Shown: one piece after another, positions 34,718-44,390 of the stretch
Layout of the letters: every line of letters begins with the position of its first letter
Position numbering within the stretch: the stretch's first letter is position 1
From: CAVRZY01 sp963725415
GTDB taxonomy: Bacteria > Acidobacteriota > Terriglobia > Bryobacterales > Bryobacteraceae
DNA length: 64,000 nucleotides
Reading direction: 5' to 3'
NCBI GenBank assembly: GCA_963725415.1
Contig: CAVRZY010000104.1
Location: 1 to 64,000 of the forward strand
The notes under the pieces: model-generated
Database searches by the model: none
Told to the model about the DNA's origin: nothing
What the model saw: only the letters and a program-made list of their open reading frames with translations
Translations under genes and position numbers: made by a program

Positions 34718-34762
34718 CGTAGAGCAGGCCCATGGCCTGCCACTTAAGATTGTACATCCCGG
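34407..34762. repeat. Parental segment of the BsuPI-tail repeat
   Basis: These 356 bp, covering the BsuPI-like domain codons, stop and a GCAGGCCCATGGCCTGC hairpin, are repeated at 37,716-38,071 without length change and partly at 46,598-46,899. The hairpin (34,727-34,743) may act as a terminator or REP-like end. Confidence 0.9.
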
Positions 34763-35282
34763 ATGGAGCCTATCCTGCAGCTATTGCCGCAGGTCTTCCG
34801 CTTGAGGCGGCAACGTACAAAGTGCCCACCCCCCGTTGAAGGCGGTTTTGTGCTTGCCCGAGCTATGCCGCCCGCAAAACTTCGCGTTTAGAGGCCCAAG
34901 CAGCGATTCACTCGGGGCGGGTAATGGTTTCCCCTTTTTGGGCCCTTCCCGGCTCCTCCGGAGCGCGTCTGGCCACCCTAGGGGTCACAGTATTGAGGTT
35001 AGAACCGGCCAAACGACGACTACGGCGTTCTCTCAGGACTTGAATCGGGGCAGACGAGCGATTTGCCGGCAGACTTCCCACATCGGGACTTCGGGCCCGC
35101 TTCGTAGAACTATCGTCAAGTGCCCGGCCCGGCTGCGCCAGAATCGGCGGATAGTTTCCGGATTGGCCGTTAACCGTCCGCATGCCGTAATACGGATGTA
35201 CAAATGTTCGGGCATCAACAGCGAACAGTGGCCCTTGTTCCAGGTGGTTAAAAGGGTGGATACTTAGGCTGGGAGGCTCGCG
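34763..35282. other. Mostly gene-free stretch, possible small minus-strand peptide
   Basis: A 61-codon minus-strand frame at 35,033-35,218 (MPEHLYIRITACGRLTANPE…) has plausible residue use but no recognised family and no clear ribosome site. A longer plus-strand frame across the same bases looks random. No RNA gene is seen. Confidence 0.3.
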
Positions 35283-35642
35283 GTGAAGCTGTGGATGGTG
35301 TTCATCGCTCGCGTGCTGGCGCTGTTGTGGGCCGTGTTCTGGCTCGTTGTCTTCGTTGCAGAGTCGTTGGCGTGGCGCACGCCTGCGCTTGTGGCAGCGC
35401 CCTGGGTGGGCGTGGGCCTGCTGTTTGTGATCCTGGCACTGGCGCCATTGCGCTGGGAAGTGACCGGAGGCGTTCTGCTTGCAGTCGTCGGGTTGTTGAT
35501 TGGAGTGGCATATGCGATCTGGGCGCCGCCGGGGCTGCCTCTCGCCAGCCGCGTGATCACGATCGTCGTTCTCAGCGGACCGCCGCTCGTAGCCGGGATT
35601 CTTTTCGTGAGGCATTATGGGGCGGTGACCGCCGGTGCCTGA
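35283..35642 (+). CDS. Small integral membrane protein
   Basis: The 119-residue protein starts at a GTG and has four hydrophobic segments (about residues 5-27, 34-52, 58-78 and 88-106), separated by short turns (AWRTPA, PLRWEVTGG, WAPPGLPLASR). A GGGAGG ribosome site lies 8-10 bp upstream. No family is recognised. Four-helix small membrane proteins of this type are often co-factors of transporters, but no partner gene is adjacent. Confidence 0.55.
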   Translation: MKLWMVFIARVLALLWAVFWLVVFVAESLAWRTPALVAAPWVGVGLLFVILALAPLRWEVTGGVLLAVVGLLIGVAYAIWAPPGLPLASRVITIVVLSGPPLVAGILFVRHYGAVTAGA

Positions 35643-35738
35643 GACCAGCTCCAGCGTAGATTGTGGCCTTTGAGTCGGACTGCCGTCTACGCGCTTCGCA
35701 GTCCGCGGGGAAGAGATCCACTTGGCCGTATGGTCGGT

Positions 35739-35801
35739 CACTCTTCCACAACCGGGGCCCGGCTCCCCTTGGGGACCGGCCCGGCCCGTTATGGAAGAGT
35801 G
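35739..35801. repeat. Inverted repeat
   Basis: Perfect 10 bp arms CACTCTTCCA and TGGAAGAGTG flank a GC-rich centre that also pairs (CCGGGGCCC…GGCCCGG). It lies between the small membrane protein and the propeller gene, and could be a terminator or REP-type element. Confidence 0.6.
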
Positions 35802-35910
35802 GCGCGTGATCCGACCGGAATCGGTAAAGACTGGAGGCTGAATCGCCACCACCCGGCGCCTCGGCTCGAACGAATGCCGGCTGGGATATACTCAGACAGA
35901 AAGGAGCACC

Positions 35911-36937
35911 ATGCGCAACATCGCGCTCGTTCTCACACTGGCTGCTGTGACGGCACTCCTCGCGCAGTCACCGTCGTCTTACCGCATCACACAAACCTAC
36001 ACGCTCGGCGGGGATGGCCGCTGGGACTACATCGTGCCCGATCCACCAAATCACCGTCTGTTTATCGCCCGGGAGAATCGCGTGATGGTCGTCGACGAAG
36101 ACCGCGGGACGCTGCTCGGCGAAGTCACCGGCATTCAGGGCGCGCACGGAACCGCGCTGGTGCCTGCCACGGGTCATGGATTCGCGACCTCGGCTAACGA
36201 CCAGTCCGTGGTCATGTTCGATCTGAAGACCTTCAAGGTGCTCGGCCGGATCCCGGCCGCCGAAGATGCCGACGCGATCATCTATGACAGCGCATCGAAC
36301 CGCGTCTTCACATTTAATGGCGACGCGCACTCCTCGACGGTGATCGACCCGCGGGCGGGGACGATGATCACGAACATTCCACTCGGCGGCAAACCGGAAT
36401 ACGGCGCGTCAGCCGGCGACGGCAAGGTGTACGCAAATCTCACCGACACGAGCGAGGTGGTTGAGATCGACGCGAAGACAGCGACTGTGGCGCGGCGCTG
36501 GTCCACCGCCCCGTGCAAGCAGCCGGTCTCCATGGCCATCGACACCGCCCACCATCGGCTGTTCAGCGGATGCCGCAGCGGCGTGATGGCGATCTCCGAC
36601 TATCAAGCCGGCAAGGTAGTCGCAACGGTCCCGATCGGGACCGGCGTCGACGGCGCCGGCGTTCGATGCGCCCTCGGGCAACGCGTTTGCCTCGAATGCG
36701 GACGGCACGCTCACCGTGATTCATCAGGACGCTCCGGACCAATATCACGTTACCGAAAACGTACAGACGCCACAGGGGGCGCGCAATATGGGGCTCGACC
36801 CAACTAATCACCGCGTGTTCATCGTCTCCGCGAAGTTTGGACCGGTACCAGCGGGGGCGCCTGGCAGGGGCAGAGGACCGGTGCTGCCCGGATCGTTCAC
36901 ATTGATGGTGATCGAGCGCGTTCCAGCAGCGCGCTGA
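35911..36937 (+). CDS. YncE-like beta-propeller protein (one frameshift)
   Basis: This secreted seven-bladed propeller of the YVTN/YncE type has a signal peptide (ALVLTLAAVTALLAQ), then repeats such as VMVVDEDRGTLLGEVTG, VVMFDLKTFKVLGRIP and VVEIDAKTATVARRW. An extra base near 36,660 shifts the frame. The true reading continues FDAPSGNAFASNADGTLTVIHQD to GSFTLMVIERVPAAR. Restored length is about 342 residues. AAAGGAGCACC precedes the ATG. Propellers of this kind bind ligands or scaffold surface complexes; the ligand is unknown. Confidence 0.8.
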
Positions 36938-37277
36938 CCGTAGGGAGGTCCTGGCCGACCGAGACGATCGGTCGCGATGCCGCTGTAGTGTAGACCGACA
37001 CACCTCAAGTCCAGGATGGTCGGCCATCCGGAAACTGGCCCCGAAACGCCGTTCGGGGAAGTGCGGGCGACACGCGGCCCGGGAAGTCAGCTTCCCTTCT
37101 CCGATCTCCACTCCGCTTCTACTCTGGGCGTCCCGCAGAAACGGCCGCCCAAGTGCTTTGGTTGCAGTCGGTTTCACGTAGGACGTATCATGACCACGGG
37201 TTATTGGGCGCCGGCAAACTCCGCATGCGGGTCCCGGGCGCCCTACAGTCGTTCGCTGCCCAGGGTGCGACGAAAGA

Positions 37278-37619
37278 ATGACTACTGCTGAACTGCGGGG
37301 GCACCGCGTCCCTTGCGTCCGCGATCGCCTCAACGAGCTACAGCGCCGGAACCAGAAAATACGGCTCTCCCCGAAAGATCCAGACCCATACCCTCCCTTT
37401 GCGATACGGGAGGTTAGTGATGAGGAAGTGCGGTTTAAGAAGCTCTCCTCTGGCCAGTATCTCGCTGTCGAACTTCGGAAGGTCGCTGAAATCATCCTTA
37501 ACCCACAGGAAGACATTGCCGACATCCGGTTGCTGGGTCGGGTCATGTGGGACGATAGCATTCAATGGTGGCGGTCTGTTCCGACACTGATCGGACGCCC
37601 CATGACCAGACAGATATAA
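37278..37619 (+). pseudogene. Zinc-ribbon protein, 5'-truncated copy
   Basis: These 113 codons match residues 64-176 of the intact protein at 45,971-46,501 (MTTAELRGHRVPCVRDRLNELQ … TLIGRPMTRQ) with few changes. The 5' third is lost through the 183 bp deletion, together with the promoter. An internal ATG could start a shorter product, but no ribosome site is evident. Confidence 0.7.
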
Positions 37620-37715
37620 CTTCCTCCCTCATCCCCATCCCGCCCCGCCAGGTGGACCGGGCCCGTCTGGACGGATGGCCGGCGCCCATTGTCCGCGCCC
37701 GCGAAAAGGCCGGCT

Positions 37716-38026
37716 GACTGACGCTGCGGAACACGGCCGAGCCGATCCAACTCACCTTCCCCTCGGGACAGAGCTACGACTTTGTCATCAAGAACGAGAA
37801 GGGAGACATCCTGTATCGCTGGTCGGATGGCAAGGCCTTCACGATGGCGATCCGGGAAGAGACTTTCGGCCCGGGGGAGAAGGACTTCGTCGTCCAGGTG
37901 CGGCTGGGCAGCAAAGACGGGAAACCCTTCCCGCAGGGGAAGTATATTGCCGAAGGCTGGCTGACCACCATGGGAGCAAAGGCCTGCGCGGCCTCAGTGG
38001 GCTTCGAGATACGGTACATCTTTTAG
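37716..38026 (+). pseudogene. BsuPI-domain gene tail, duplicated fragment
   Basis: Codes for the last ~103 residues of the BsuPI-like protein at 33,737-34,717, nearly identical and in an open frame to its TTTTAG end. It has no start of its own and a TGA lies immediately upstream. It also copies the downstream hairpin. This is a non-functional passenger of the cassette. Confidence 0.8.
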
Positions 38027-38181
38027 CGTAGAGCAGGCCCATGGCCTGCCACTTAAGATTCTACATCCCGGCACTCAGTTTGAGCTTGCCGGTGCAGTTC
38101 AGCGATACGGTGCCCCTGAGGCCTTGGGGCGTTGGAGCCCGAGTGCTCAAAGGACACGCTATGAAGCCGGATAAGCGTTCC

Positions 38182-41100
38182 TCAGCGAATACGCACCGTC
38201 ACGACGTTCGCCGTCTTGCCGCCGGCCTTGAGTACAGCGTCAACGTCGCCGCGCCCCATCAACGCCCGCGGCAAGCGCACGTTCACCTGGTCCAATCCCA
38301 CGTACTGGCCCTGAGGGCCGGCGCCCAACACCTCCGCCCCGATGCCGCCAATACTCACACTGGGCAGCGCCGCAGACCCGCGAATCCCCGTCCCGAACAG
38401 CAGCAGGATGACCTGCTCGGACTCCCCACCCAGATCGATCGGCTTCGCCACACAACTTCCCGGCGCGGCGCCGCACTCGAAGACCGGCAGAACCGTCTGG
38501 GCGCCATCGGCGCCTACCCGAACGGCCGCCGCTGCCGCCACGCCGCGGCCATCCGCATTGGCCGTGAACAACGCCGGCGCCGCCGGCTCGATCCTCACCA
38601 GGCCGCGCGCCACCACGCGGCTCCGTTGAAATACCCTCAACGTCGCCGGCCCGGTGCTGGTGCCCGGCGGGATCTGACAGTTGATCTGGCTGGCAGAAAC
38701 GAAGAACAGCGGCGCCGAGCGGTCCATGCCAGTGGAGTCGGTGACCACAACGCTGGCGTCGCCCAGTGAGGTAGGCAGCGGCAGAGCGCCGGCCTGCTGG
38801 GTGGCCGCCGCCAGCCCCTGTCCGAACAGGCTGGCGATCGACTCGGGCGCCAGCGGTCCATCCTTGGCAAAGCTCGCCGCCGACACTGCCGCCACCGTCG
38901 TTTCCGCCCGCGTTCTGAGATCAAGCCGGAACACCCCTTCGCCCTCAGTGGCGGCGTACAGCGTACTGCCGTCGGAGGAAAACGCCAGGGCGTTGACAGT
39001 GCGCATCCGCAAACCGCGATTGATCAGCACCCAGGACTTGCCCCCGTCCTCACTGCGATACACGCCGGTGCGCGCGTCGGCGGCGTAGACGACTTGCGGG
39101 GTCACCGGGTTGATCGCGAGGGTGTGCACCATGGCCTCGGAGGCCATGCCATAGCTGGAGGGGAGCCAGTTAGCCCCAGCATCGACCGTCTTGTACACGC
39201 TCCCGTTCTCCAGCCCTGCGTACAAGACGAACGGATTGCTCGGGTCGATGGCCAGCGCCCGGACGTCGAGTCCTGGGAGTCCCCGATTGAGCGCCTGCCA
39301 CGAGCGCCCGCCGTCCGGGGTCCGAAAGACGCCGCCGCGGAACGTCCCAATGTACACTATATCCTCCGAGCGGGGATCCACCACCAAGGCGTGGACGTCT
39401 TGCTCCGCGGTGTTCGCATCGTTGGCCTCTCGCAAGGTCTCCCCGCCATCCGAGGACTTGTAAACGCCGTAGCCGTGACCGCCGTACCCCAAGTTGATGG
39501 CCAACGTCGCGCGCCGCACTCCAGCATAGAGCACCTTAGCGTTGGATGGCGCGAAAACCAGCGTCTTGAAGCCGTGAGGGTCCTGCGGACCCGGGCCAGC
39601 GGGTGCATGCTGGAAAATCTGTTCCCAGCTCTGGCCCCCATCCCAACTGCGAAACAGTAGTCCCCGGTTCTCGTCCGCCAGCAGCACCCTCCCCGGACGG
39701 GCAGGATCCAGCCCCACCACACACCAGGGGTCGGGCATCAAGGGCGGGAACTGGAGCCCTTCCCAAGTCTCGCCTCCGGTGTCACTGCGAAAGATACCGG
39801 GAAGACCGACCACGTAAGCGCGGAGTGAATCCCGGGGATCGACGAAGACCCCAGTGAGCCGAGCGCTGGTGTAACCCTGGCTGGCGGCTTTCCAGGTCCT
39901 CCCGCCGTCTTCAGTCAGGAAGTTGCCCGCTCCCTTGGCGAACGCGAAAACCCGGTCGGGATTCCGCGGGTCCACCTGCAAGCCGAAGGGCTTGCCGATT
40001 TGCACGCCCGGGGGACCAAAGGGGGCCTGGGGGGAACCCCCGCTCATCACCTGCCAGGTGCGTCCTCCGTCCTGGCTGCGCCAGAAGCCCCACCCGCTGC
40101 CGGCGTAAGCGATGCGCGGATCGGAGACCGCAAACTCGACCGCGATGATGTTATCCCAGTTCTCGGTTCCCGCGGGCCAGGCGGCAAGCGTCAGCTCCCA
40201 CGTCCGTCCGCCGTCAGTTGACAGATAAACCCCGGCACCCTTCGAGTAGGCCGAGCTTCCCGTGCCGGCCAGCAGGATCTCTGGGTTCTGCGGGTGCATG
40301 AACAGTGAGATCACGTACAGGTTCTTCAAACCGTTGGCTTCGTTGAGCGCCTGCCAAGTGCGGCCGCCGTCGGTGCTCTTGATCACGCCGACACCGCCTG
40401 GCAGGTTGCGGCTGGGATCCGAGTTCCTGGCCTCGATGAAAACATCGCCGGTCGAGACGTAGACCACATCCGGATTCTGCGGGTTGATACAGATGTGGTG
40501 AGCCACGTTATCTCCCCGCCAGATGACTGCCCAGTTCTCGCCACCGTCCACGCTCTTGTACACGAACCCAGTGCCGAAGGGGTATTGCTTGCCGATCCCT
40601 GTGCCGGCCTGCACCTCCCCGGCGGCGTAAACCGTGTCCGAGCTTAGGGGATCCACCGCAAGACCCCGAAAGCGCGGGCCCACCGGCTCCTGGATCCCCC
40701 AGGCCTTCTGCACCCAGGTCTTGCCGCCGTCCACAGACTTGAAGATGCCGTGATTCCCGGCCGTGCCAATCCAGATCACATTCGGGTTGTGAGGATCAAT
40801 GGCGAGGCCCTCGACCGGGACTTGGTCGCCCGAGAGCCCTTCCCGGACCGTGATTCCCCGGTTGGAGGGGAACCAGGTCTTGCCGCCATCCACGCTCATG
40901 TTCACGCCGCCGAAGCGGTCACTGAGGTACACGATATCCGGATTGTCCGGGCGCATCCGCACGTCGCCGGCGTGCCCTCCGCCCGGCGGTCCGCCCGTCC
41001 TGACCCACACGGGGCCCGAGGGTGCCGGGCCGCTCACTTCCACTTCGTCCACGCGGACTTCAGATCCCGACGCCATTCCCAGCCCCACGCCTCCCAGCAA

Positions 41101-41646
41101 TACCGGCGCGGGATCGATGTAGTCGATCTTCAGCACATCGTCCACGTAGACCTTGATATTTGCCCCAATGCCGACGATGGCGAGGCTGTACCACCGATCC
41201 GGAGCGTAGGAGGCGGGCACGTTCGCCAACCATGTGACTCCCGAACCGAGCCGTCCCCGTGACAGTGCCAGTGCGTCGGTCTGGAGGCGAACGTCGTAGT
41301 AGGCGTAGTGGCTGTTGCGATAAGGGACGTCCAGCCACCCTGCGACGAGCTTGACCTTGACCGCCAGCCGGAAATCGCCCCAGGGCCCCTCGACCAGCGT
41401 GGCTGAACCGTTCCCTCGTCCTACGAAAACGTGGTTGTTCCCTTCCTCCTCGACCTGCCAGCCCCGTGCCTGGCTGTCGGTCACGTTTAGTGACCATCCA
41501 TCGGGAATCCCGTCTTCGAAGTCGTCGCGGAACAGGACCTGCCAGTCGGCAGGCTTCGTGGGAGGAGCCTGAGAAGCAGCGGCCACCAGACCGGCAGTGG
41601 CCACGAGAAGGAGCGGCAGCCGGAACGACCGAGACGCCATACGCAC
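38182..41646 (-). CDS. Giant secreted BNR-repeat protein with Solibacter C-terminal domain
   Basis: The 1,154-residue protein has a signal peptide (PLLLVATAGLVAAASQ) and a laminin-G/LamG-like module (residues ~35-205, LFRDDFEDGIPDGWSL … VRVDEVEVSG). About a dozen BNR/sortilin-type propeller repeats follow, with Asp-box motifs (VYKSVDGGENW, IKSTDGGRTWQAL, FRTPDGGRSWQAL). From about residue 915 comes the TIGR03437-like domain (VSAASFAKDGPLAPESIASLFGQGL … DQVNVRLPRALMGRGDVD). The overall plan resembles secreted xyloglucanase-like or sortilin-like propellers, but no catalytic residues are identifiable. A second in-frame Met two codons downstream could be the start. The frame is intact over 3.5 kb. 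Confidence 0.85.
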   Translation of the reverse strand: MRMASRSFRLPLLLVATAGLVAAASQAPPTKPADWQVLFRDDFEDGIPDGWSLNVTDSQARGWQVEEEGNNHVFVGRGNGSATLVEGPWGDFRLAVKVKLVAGWLDVPYRNSHYAYYDVRLQTDALALSRGRLGSGVTWLANVPASYAPDRWYSLAIVGIGANIKVYVDDVLKIDYIDPAPVLLGGVGLGMASGSEVRVDEVEVSGPAPSGPVWVRTGGPPGGGHAGDVRMRPDNPDIVYLSDRFGGVNMSVDGGKTWFPSNRGITVREGLSGDQVPVEGLAIDPHNPNVIWIGTAGNHGIFKSVDGGKTWVQKAWGIQEPVGPRFRGLAVDPLSSDTVYAAGEVQAGTGIGKQYPFGTGFVYKSVDGGENWAVIWRGDNVAHHICINPQNPDVVYVSTGDVFIEARNSDPSRNLPGGVGVIKSTDGGRTWQALNEANGLKNLYVISLFMHPQNPEILLAGTGSSAYSKGAGVYLSTDGGRTWELTLAAWPAGTENWDNIIAVEFAVSDPRIAYAGSGWGFWRSQDGGRTWQVMSGGSPQAPFGPPGVQIGKPFGLQVDPRNPDRVFAFAKGAGNFLTEDGGRTWKAASQGYTSARLTGVFVDPRDSLRAYVVGLPGIFRSDTGGETWEGLQFPPLMPDPWCVVGLDPARPGRVLLADENRGLLFRSWDGGQSWEQIFQHAPAGPGPQDPHGFKTLVFAPSNAKVLYAGVRRATLAINLGYGGHGYGVYKSSDGGETLREANDANTAEQDVHALVVDPRSEDIVYIGTFRGGVFRTPDGGRSWQALNRGLPGLDVRALAIDPSNPFVLYAGLENGSVYKTVDAGANWLPSSYGMASEAMVHTLAINPVTPQVVYAADARTGVYRSEDGGKSWVLINRGLRMRTVNALAFSSDGSTLYAATEGEGVFRLDLRTRAETTVAAVSAASFAKDGPLAPESIASLFGQGLAAATQQAGALPLPTSLGDASVVVTDSTGMDRSAPLFFVSASQINCQIPPGTSTGPATLRVFQRSRVVARGLVRIEPAAPALFTANADGRGVAAAAAVRVGADGAQTVLPVFECGAAPGSCVAKPIDLGGESEQVILLLFGTGIRGSAALPSVSIGGIGAEVLGAGPQGQYVGLDQVNVRLPRALMGRGDVDAVLKAGGKTANVVTVRIR

Positions 41647-42263
41647 CCCTGGCGACGATTATACCCGGAATTCCCATTTTGGACTCTCGGAGAAGTAGAG
41701 TATGCGCCGCCCTCCGGGTCGACGCCGCAGCACGGCTTTCGGCACGGGAGAGCTTCCGCATTGCCCGCATGGGTCCATCGTGCCGCTTGCCAGCACCTTG
41801 AGTGCCGAAAACCGCACCTGCCGCAGGCCACTTCTCAGACACCTGTCCGCCCTCTGTCGCGTGGTTCACCCAGTTTGCCCCCGTCCGAGGCCCCGGCCAT
41901 CCCGCCGGGAGCGGAAGCCATTCGATCCGCCGCAGGACCGCCCCGAAAAGCCGCCGCGTCAAATGACTCTCCGCCAGCAAGAGCCAGTAATACCGTGCGT
42001 GCTTCACCGACCTGCCGCCCGTCTTGACCACCCGCCGTTGCAGGCTGCTCACTGACCACGTGCGGCGATTCACCACCACATCCGGCGAAGCATGCCTGTG
42101 CCCCGCGCTTGTCGCGGGCAATCGGGGAAGAGGTTAAACTTCCTGGAACGGGACTTGGAGGTCGTGAAAGGGCCACGCGTGACTACCACGCGGCCGGGGG
42201 ATGCCGCATAGAGCGAAGGACAGGCGACACCTCGGGCGCGATAATGTTCGGTAAACTCACGCC
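41647..42263. other. Intergenic region containing an IS relic
   Basis: These ~620 bp lie between the propeller gene and the HEPN-like gene. Apart from the transposase remnant at 41,899-42,076, nothing recognisable is seen. The remainder is probably decayed insertion-sequence DNA. Confidence 0.45.
41899..42076 (-). pseudogene. IS1380-like transposase C-terminal fragment
   Basis: About 59 residues on the minus strand read TWSVSSLQRRVVKTGGRSVKHARYYWLLLAE and on to SHLTRRLFGAVLRRIEWLPLPAG, cut here into two parts. This matches my memory of the conserved C-terminal end of DDE transposases of the IS1380 group. The catalytic core and both IS ends are missing. It is a relic, in open frame but without a start. 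Confidence 0.65.
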
Positions 42264-42698
42264 ATGAGCTTGGTCTATCGCTTCACCACCCTTGATGACG
42301 CCTCTTCGTTTCTCCTTGAAGCGAAGAGCCTGCCCGTTGTTGCCACTACGACGCGAGCGGTGCAGCGTTCGGTACGCGCCTGCATTCTACTCAGTTGGGT
42401 CGCGCTTGAGGAGAGCTTTGACCATGCCGTCGAGCTGTGGAATAGCAAAGGGCAGACCTTCGGACCTTTGCCAGGCCCTCTGAGATCACGCCTCTCGGCG
42501 GTACTGGCCGCAGCTTCACGTCCCCCGATTGATGAGGTGGCATTTGCGACATTGCGGAAGATTAGGAACGAGCTGACGCATCCGCGGACCGCGGTCGACG
42601 AGCCGGAACTGACAGTCGACCAGGCGGAAGAAACGTTTCAGTTCTGCATGTTCGCCATCCGCGCTTTTTTCCCATTTCCGGTGGATTACCAGTTCTGA
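42264..42698 (+). CDS. Small all-helical protein with HEPN-like motif
   Basis: The 144-residue helical protein has, near residue 108, KIRNELTHPRTAVDE, which carries the R-N-x3-H motif of HEPN-superfamily proteins (many are RNases or partners of minimal nucleotidyltransferases). The spacing from two preceding long helices fits a HEPN fold. No nucleotidyltransferase or antitoxin gene is adjacent, so a toxin role is not supported by context. It follows the IS relic and may have arrived with it. Confidence 0.5.
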   Translation: MSLVYRFTTLDDASSFLLEAKSLPVVATTTRAVQRSVRACILLSWVALEESFDHAVELWNSKGQTFGPLPGPLRSRLSAVLAAASRPPIDEVAFATLRKIRNELTHPRTAVDEPELTVDQAEETFQFCMFAIRAFFPFPVDYQF

Positions 42699-43082
42699 TG
42701 CACGTCGATCCAAGGAGGGCGAACTGCCTATAACGGAACACAACCGGACTTCCGGGGACTGTGACCGCACTTTTCCGGGCAGCGTGATACATTCAAGTGG
42801 ATGCTTCCGAAGGCGCTGCCAGTTATTCCTCATGTCGCGCCAGACTGCCGCTCAGCTATGCAAAGCTCAATCGTCTGGACCGGAAAAAACTGCTTTGGGG
42901 CGTCCAGACTAGATCCGGGTTAAGAGAAGTTCGGACCAGGCAGCAGTCCGCCGTACAACTGGAAGCGGTTCTTCGCACGTTTACAGCCGGCGCAGTCTCG
43001 GCGAACTCTGGACGGCGAGGTTCGCTCCCGACTCTGCCTCAACGCGTTTCGCCTCCGGCGGGCGTCCCGGACAGGACGGCTC
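42699..43082. other. Intergenic, nothing recognised
   Basis: Short random-looking frames on both strands; no RNA gene, repeat or coding similarity recognised. Confidence 0.5.
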
Positions 43083-44006
43083 TCATTTAGCCGGCGGCCC
43101 GGCCGCTTTGGCTGGACCGCGATCCAGATTGGCGTCCGGCAGCTTGAGTGACTCAATGATCTCAAAAACCAGTGATGATGGGGTCATTCCGGCAATTTCG
43201 CCAGCCACAACCGCGGTGGATTGCACGCCCAGCAAAAACGGCCGGCTATCGCCGAAGCGGATTACTGCATTGCCAGGCGGCAGACGAAAGATCGGTGAAC
43301 CGCTATTGCCGCCAATGAGGGTAGCAGCGATGTACCAGTGGTTCAGCGGCTTCGTTTGCATGCGGCACGGCATGACTCCCAGTTCGTCCGGGATGCTGGA
43401 CACCTTTCCGAACTTGAAGAACGGGTAGTTTCTCCGCTTTCCGGACAGGCCCGGCACGAGGCCCGCAGAAACAATTTCGTCGCCAATCCCGACGAGCCGG
43501 AGCTCATCCGGCGTGGGGAAGTCAGAGACGCCTACTGTCGCAACATCGTTCGTCGAGAACTTATCGAAGTTGATGGGAACGAGGACCGCGTCCACAGCGT
43601 CACTTGCGTGTTTCGTCCACACGATCTGACCGCTCACGATAAGTGGCACCTGTACAAACTCAACCCCAGAAGCGTCATGGGCCGAATCGTACGTCTTACG
43701 GTTCACCCGAGCGTATATCGAGGCCGGATTCTGGGGCGCCATGCAGGCCCACATCGGGTCCACGACGTGCCGCGCGGTCACGAGCGCGAAGTATGATTTC
43801 TTTGGATCGCTCCTCGTTGGTATCCCCAGAAGGAACCCCGTGGCAAGTTCCTTGGTCGTATCGGGCTGCCCCGCGGCGTCAGCCGCGTACAGGAACACGA
43901 CAGCCCTCTTTATCGCCTCCGTATTAATCGGGATCAGAGATTGCGCCCGAGCGAATCCCGCCAGGAGGCCGGCGAGCGCGAGCGTCTTGGCAACGCACGT
44001 GATCAT
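43083..44006 (-). CDS. Secreted trypsin-like serine protease
   Basis: The 307-residue protein has a signal peptide (LALAGLLAGFARAQS). The catalytic triad of the chymotrypsin/HtrA fold is visible in order: His in FALVTARHVVDP, Asp in HASDAVDAVLVPI, and Ser in TLIGGNSGSPIFRLP. There is no PDZ domain. The C-terminal Pro/Ala-rich tail has no recognised role. It acts in the periplasm or outside the cell; the substrate is unknown. It stands alone, between two gene-free stretches of about 380 bp. Confidence 0.8.
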   Translation of the reverse strand: MITCVAKTLALAGLLAGFARAQSLIPINTEAIKRAVVFLYAADAAGQPDTTKELATGFLLGIPTRSDPKKSYFALVTARHVVDPMWACMAPQNPASIYARVNRKTYDSAHDASGVEFVQVPLIVSGQIVWTKHASDAVDAVLVPINFDKFSTNDVATVGVSDFPTPDELRLVGIGDEIVSAGLVPGLSGKRRNYPFFKFGKVSSIPDELGVMPCRMQTKPLNHWYIAATLIGGNSGSPIFRLPPGNAVIRFGDSRPFLLGVQSTAVVAGEIAGMTPSSLVFEIIESLKLPDANLDRGPAKAAGPPAK

Positions 44007-44390
44007 AAGCGAGTGCAGGAAATCAGCACCTCTATGTGGATTCTAATACACTCCGGCGAAGGATGCCAGCGTTCTGCTCCAACATCGTCGCTTCGGCATG
44101 CCGCACAAGTGCCCCAACCGGCTCAACTTCCCCCCAATACGGCATTGTGTCGAACGCGAGCGATCCGGCCTGGGGCGTTCGTCCTCCTTCCATCCAACTT
44201 CCTCGATCCCGACCTTTCGGGCGGTTGGGTTCTCCGAAGGGGATTCCGCGACAGAAAAGTGATCAGTGCCAGCTTTCCCTTTACAGAATCTTACGGTGCG
44301 GTAGACACTCGGGCAGCGGACTCTAACCGCGGGCTTGCGACCACTGCTGCTGGCCTGGGCGGAGCCCGGAGGCTGTATCCAACACACGGG
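44007..44390. other. Intergenic, nothing recognised
   Basis: No supported gene, RNA or repeat. Open frames here change strand every ~100 bp and lack start signals. Confidence 0.5.

Larger units (their letters stand above)
37039..38071. mobile_element. Duplicated zinc-ribbon cassette, copy 1 (deleted form)
   Basis: The three blocks in order are a ~166 bp lead block (37,039-37,204), a truncated zinc-ribbon gene, and the BsuPI-gene tail. The same order occurs at 45,731-46,899. Relative to that copy, 183 bp are missing at 37,204, removing promoter, start codon and first CxxC motif. No transposase is inside or beside either copy. Confidence 0.75.

Noticed and set aside
34836..35267. 143-codon plus-strand frame before the small membrane protein
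   Set aside because: No ribosome site, random-looking composition, and it overlaps better-looking minus-strand sequence.
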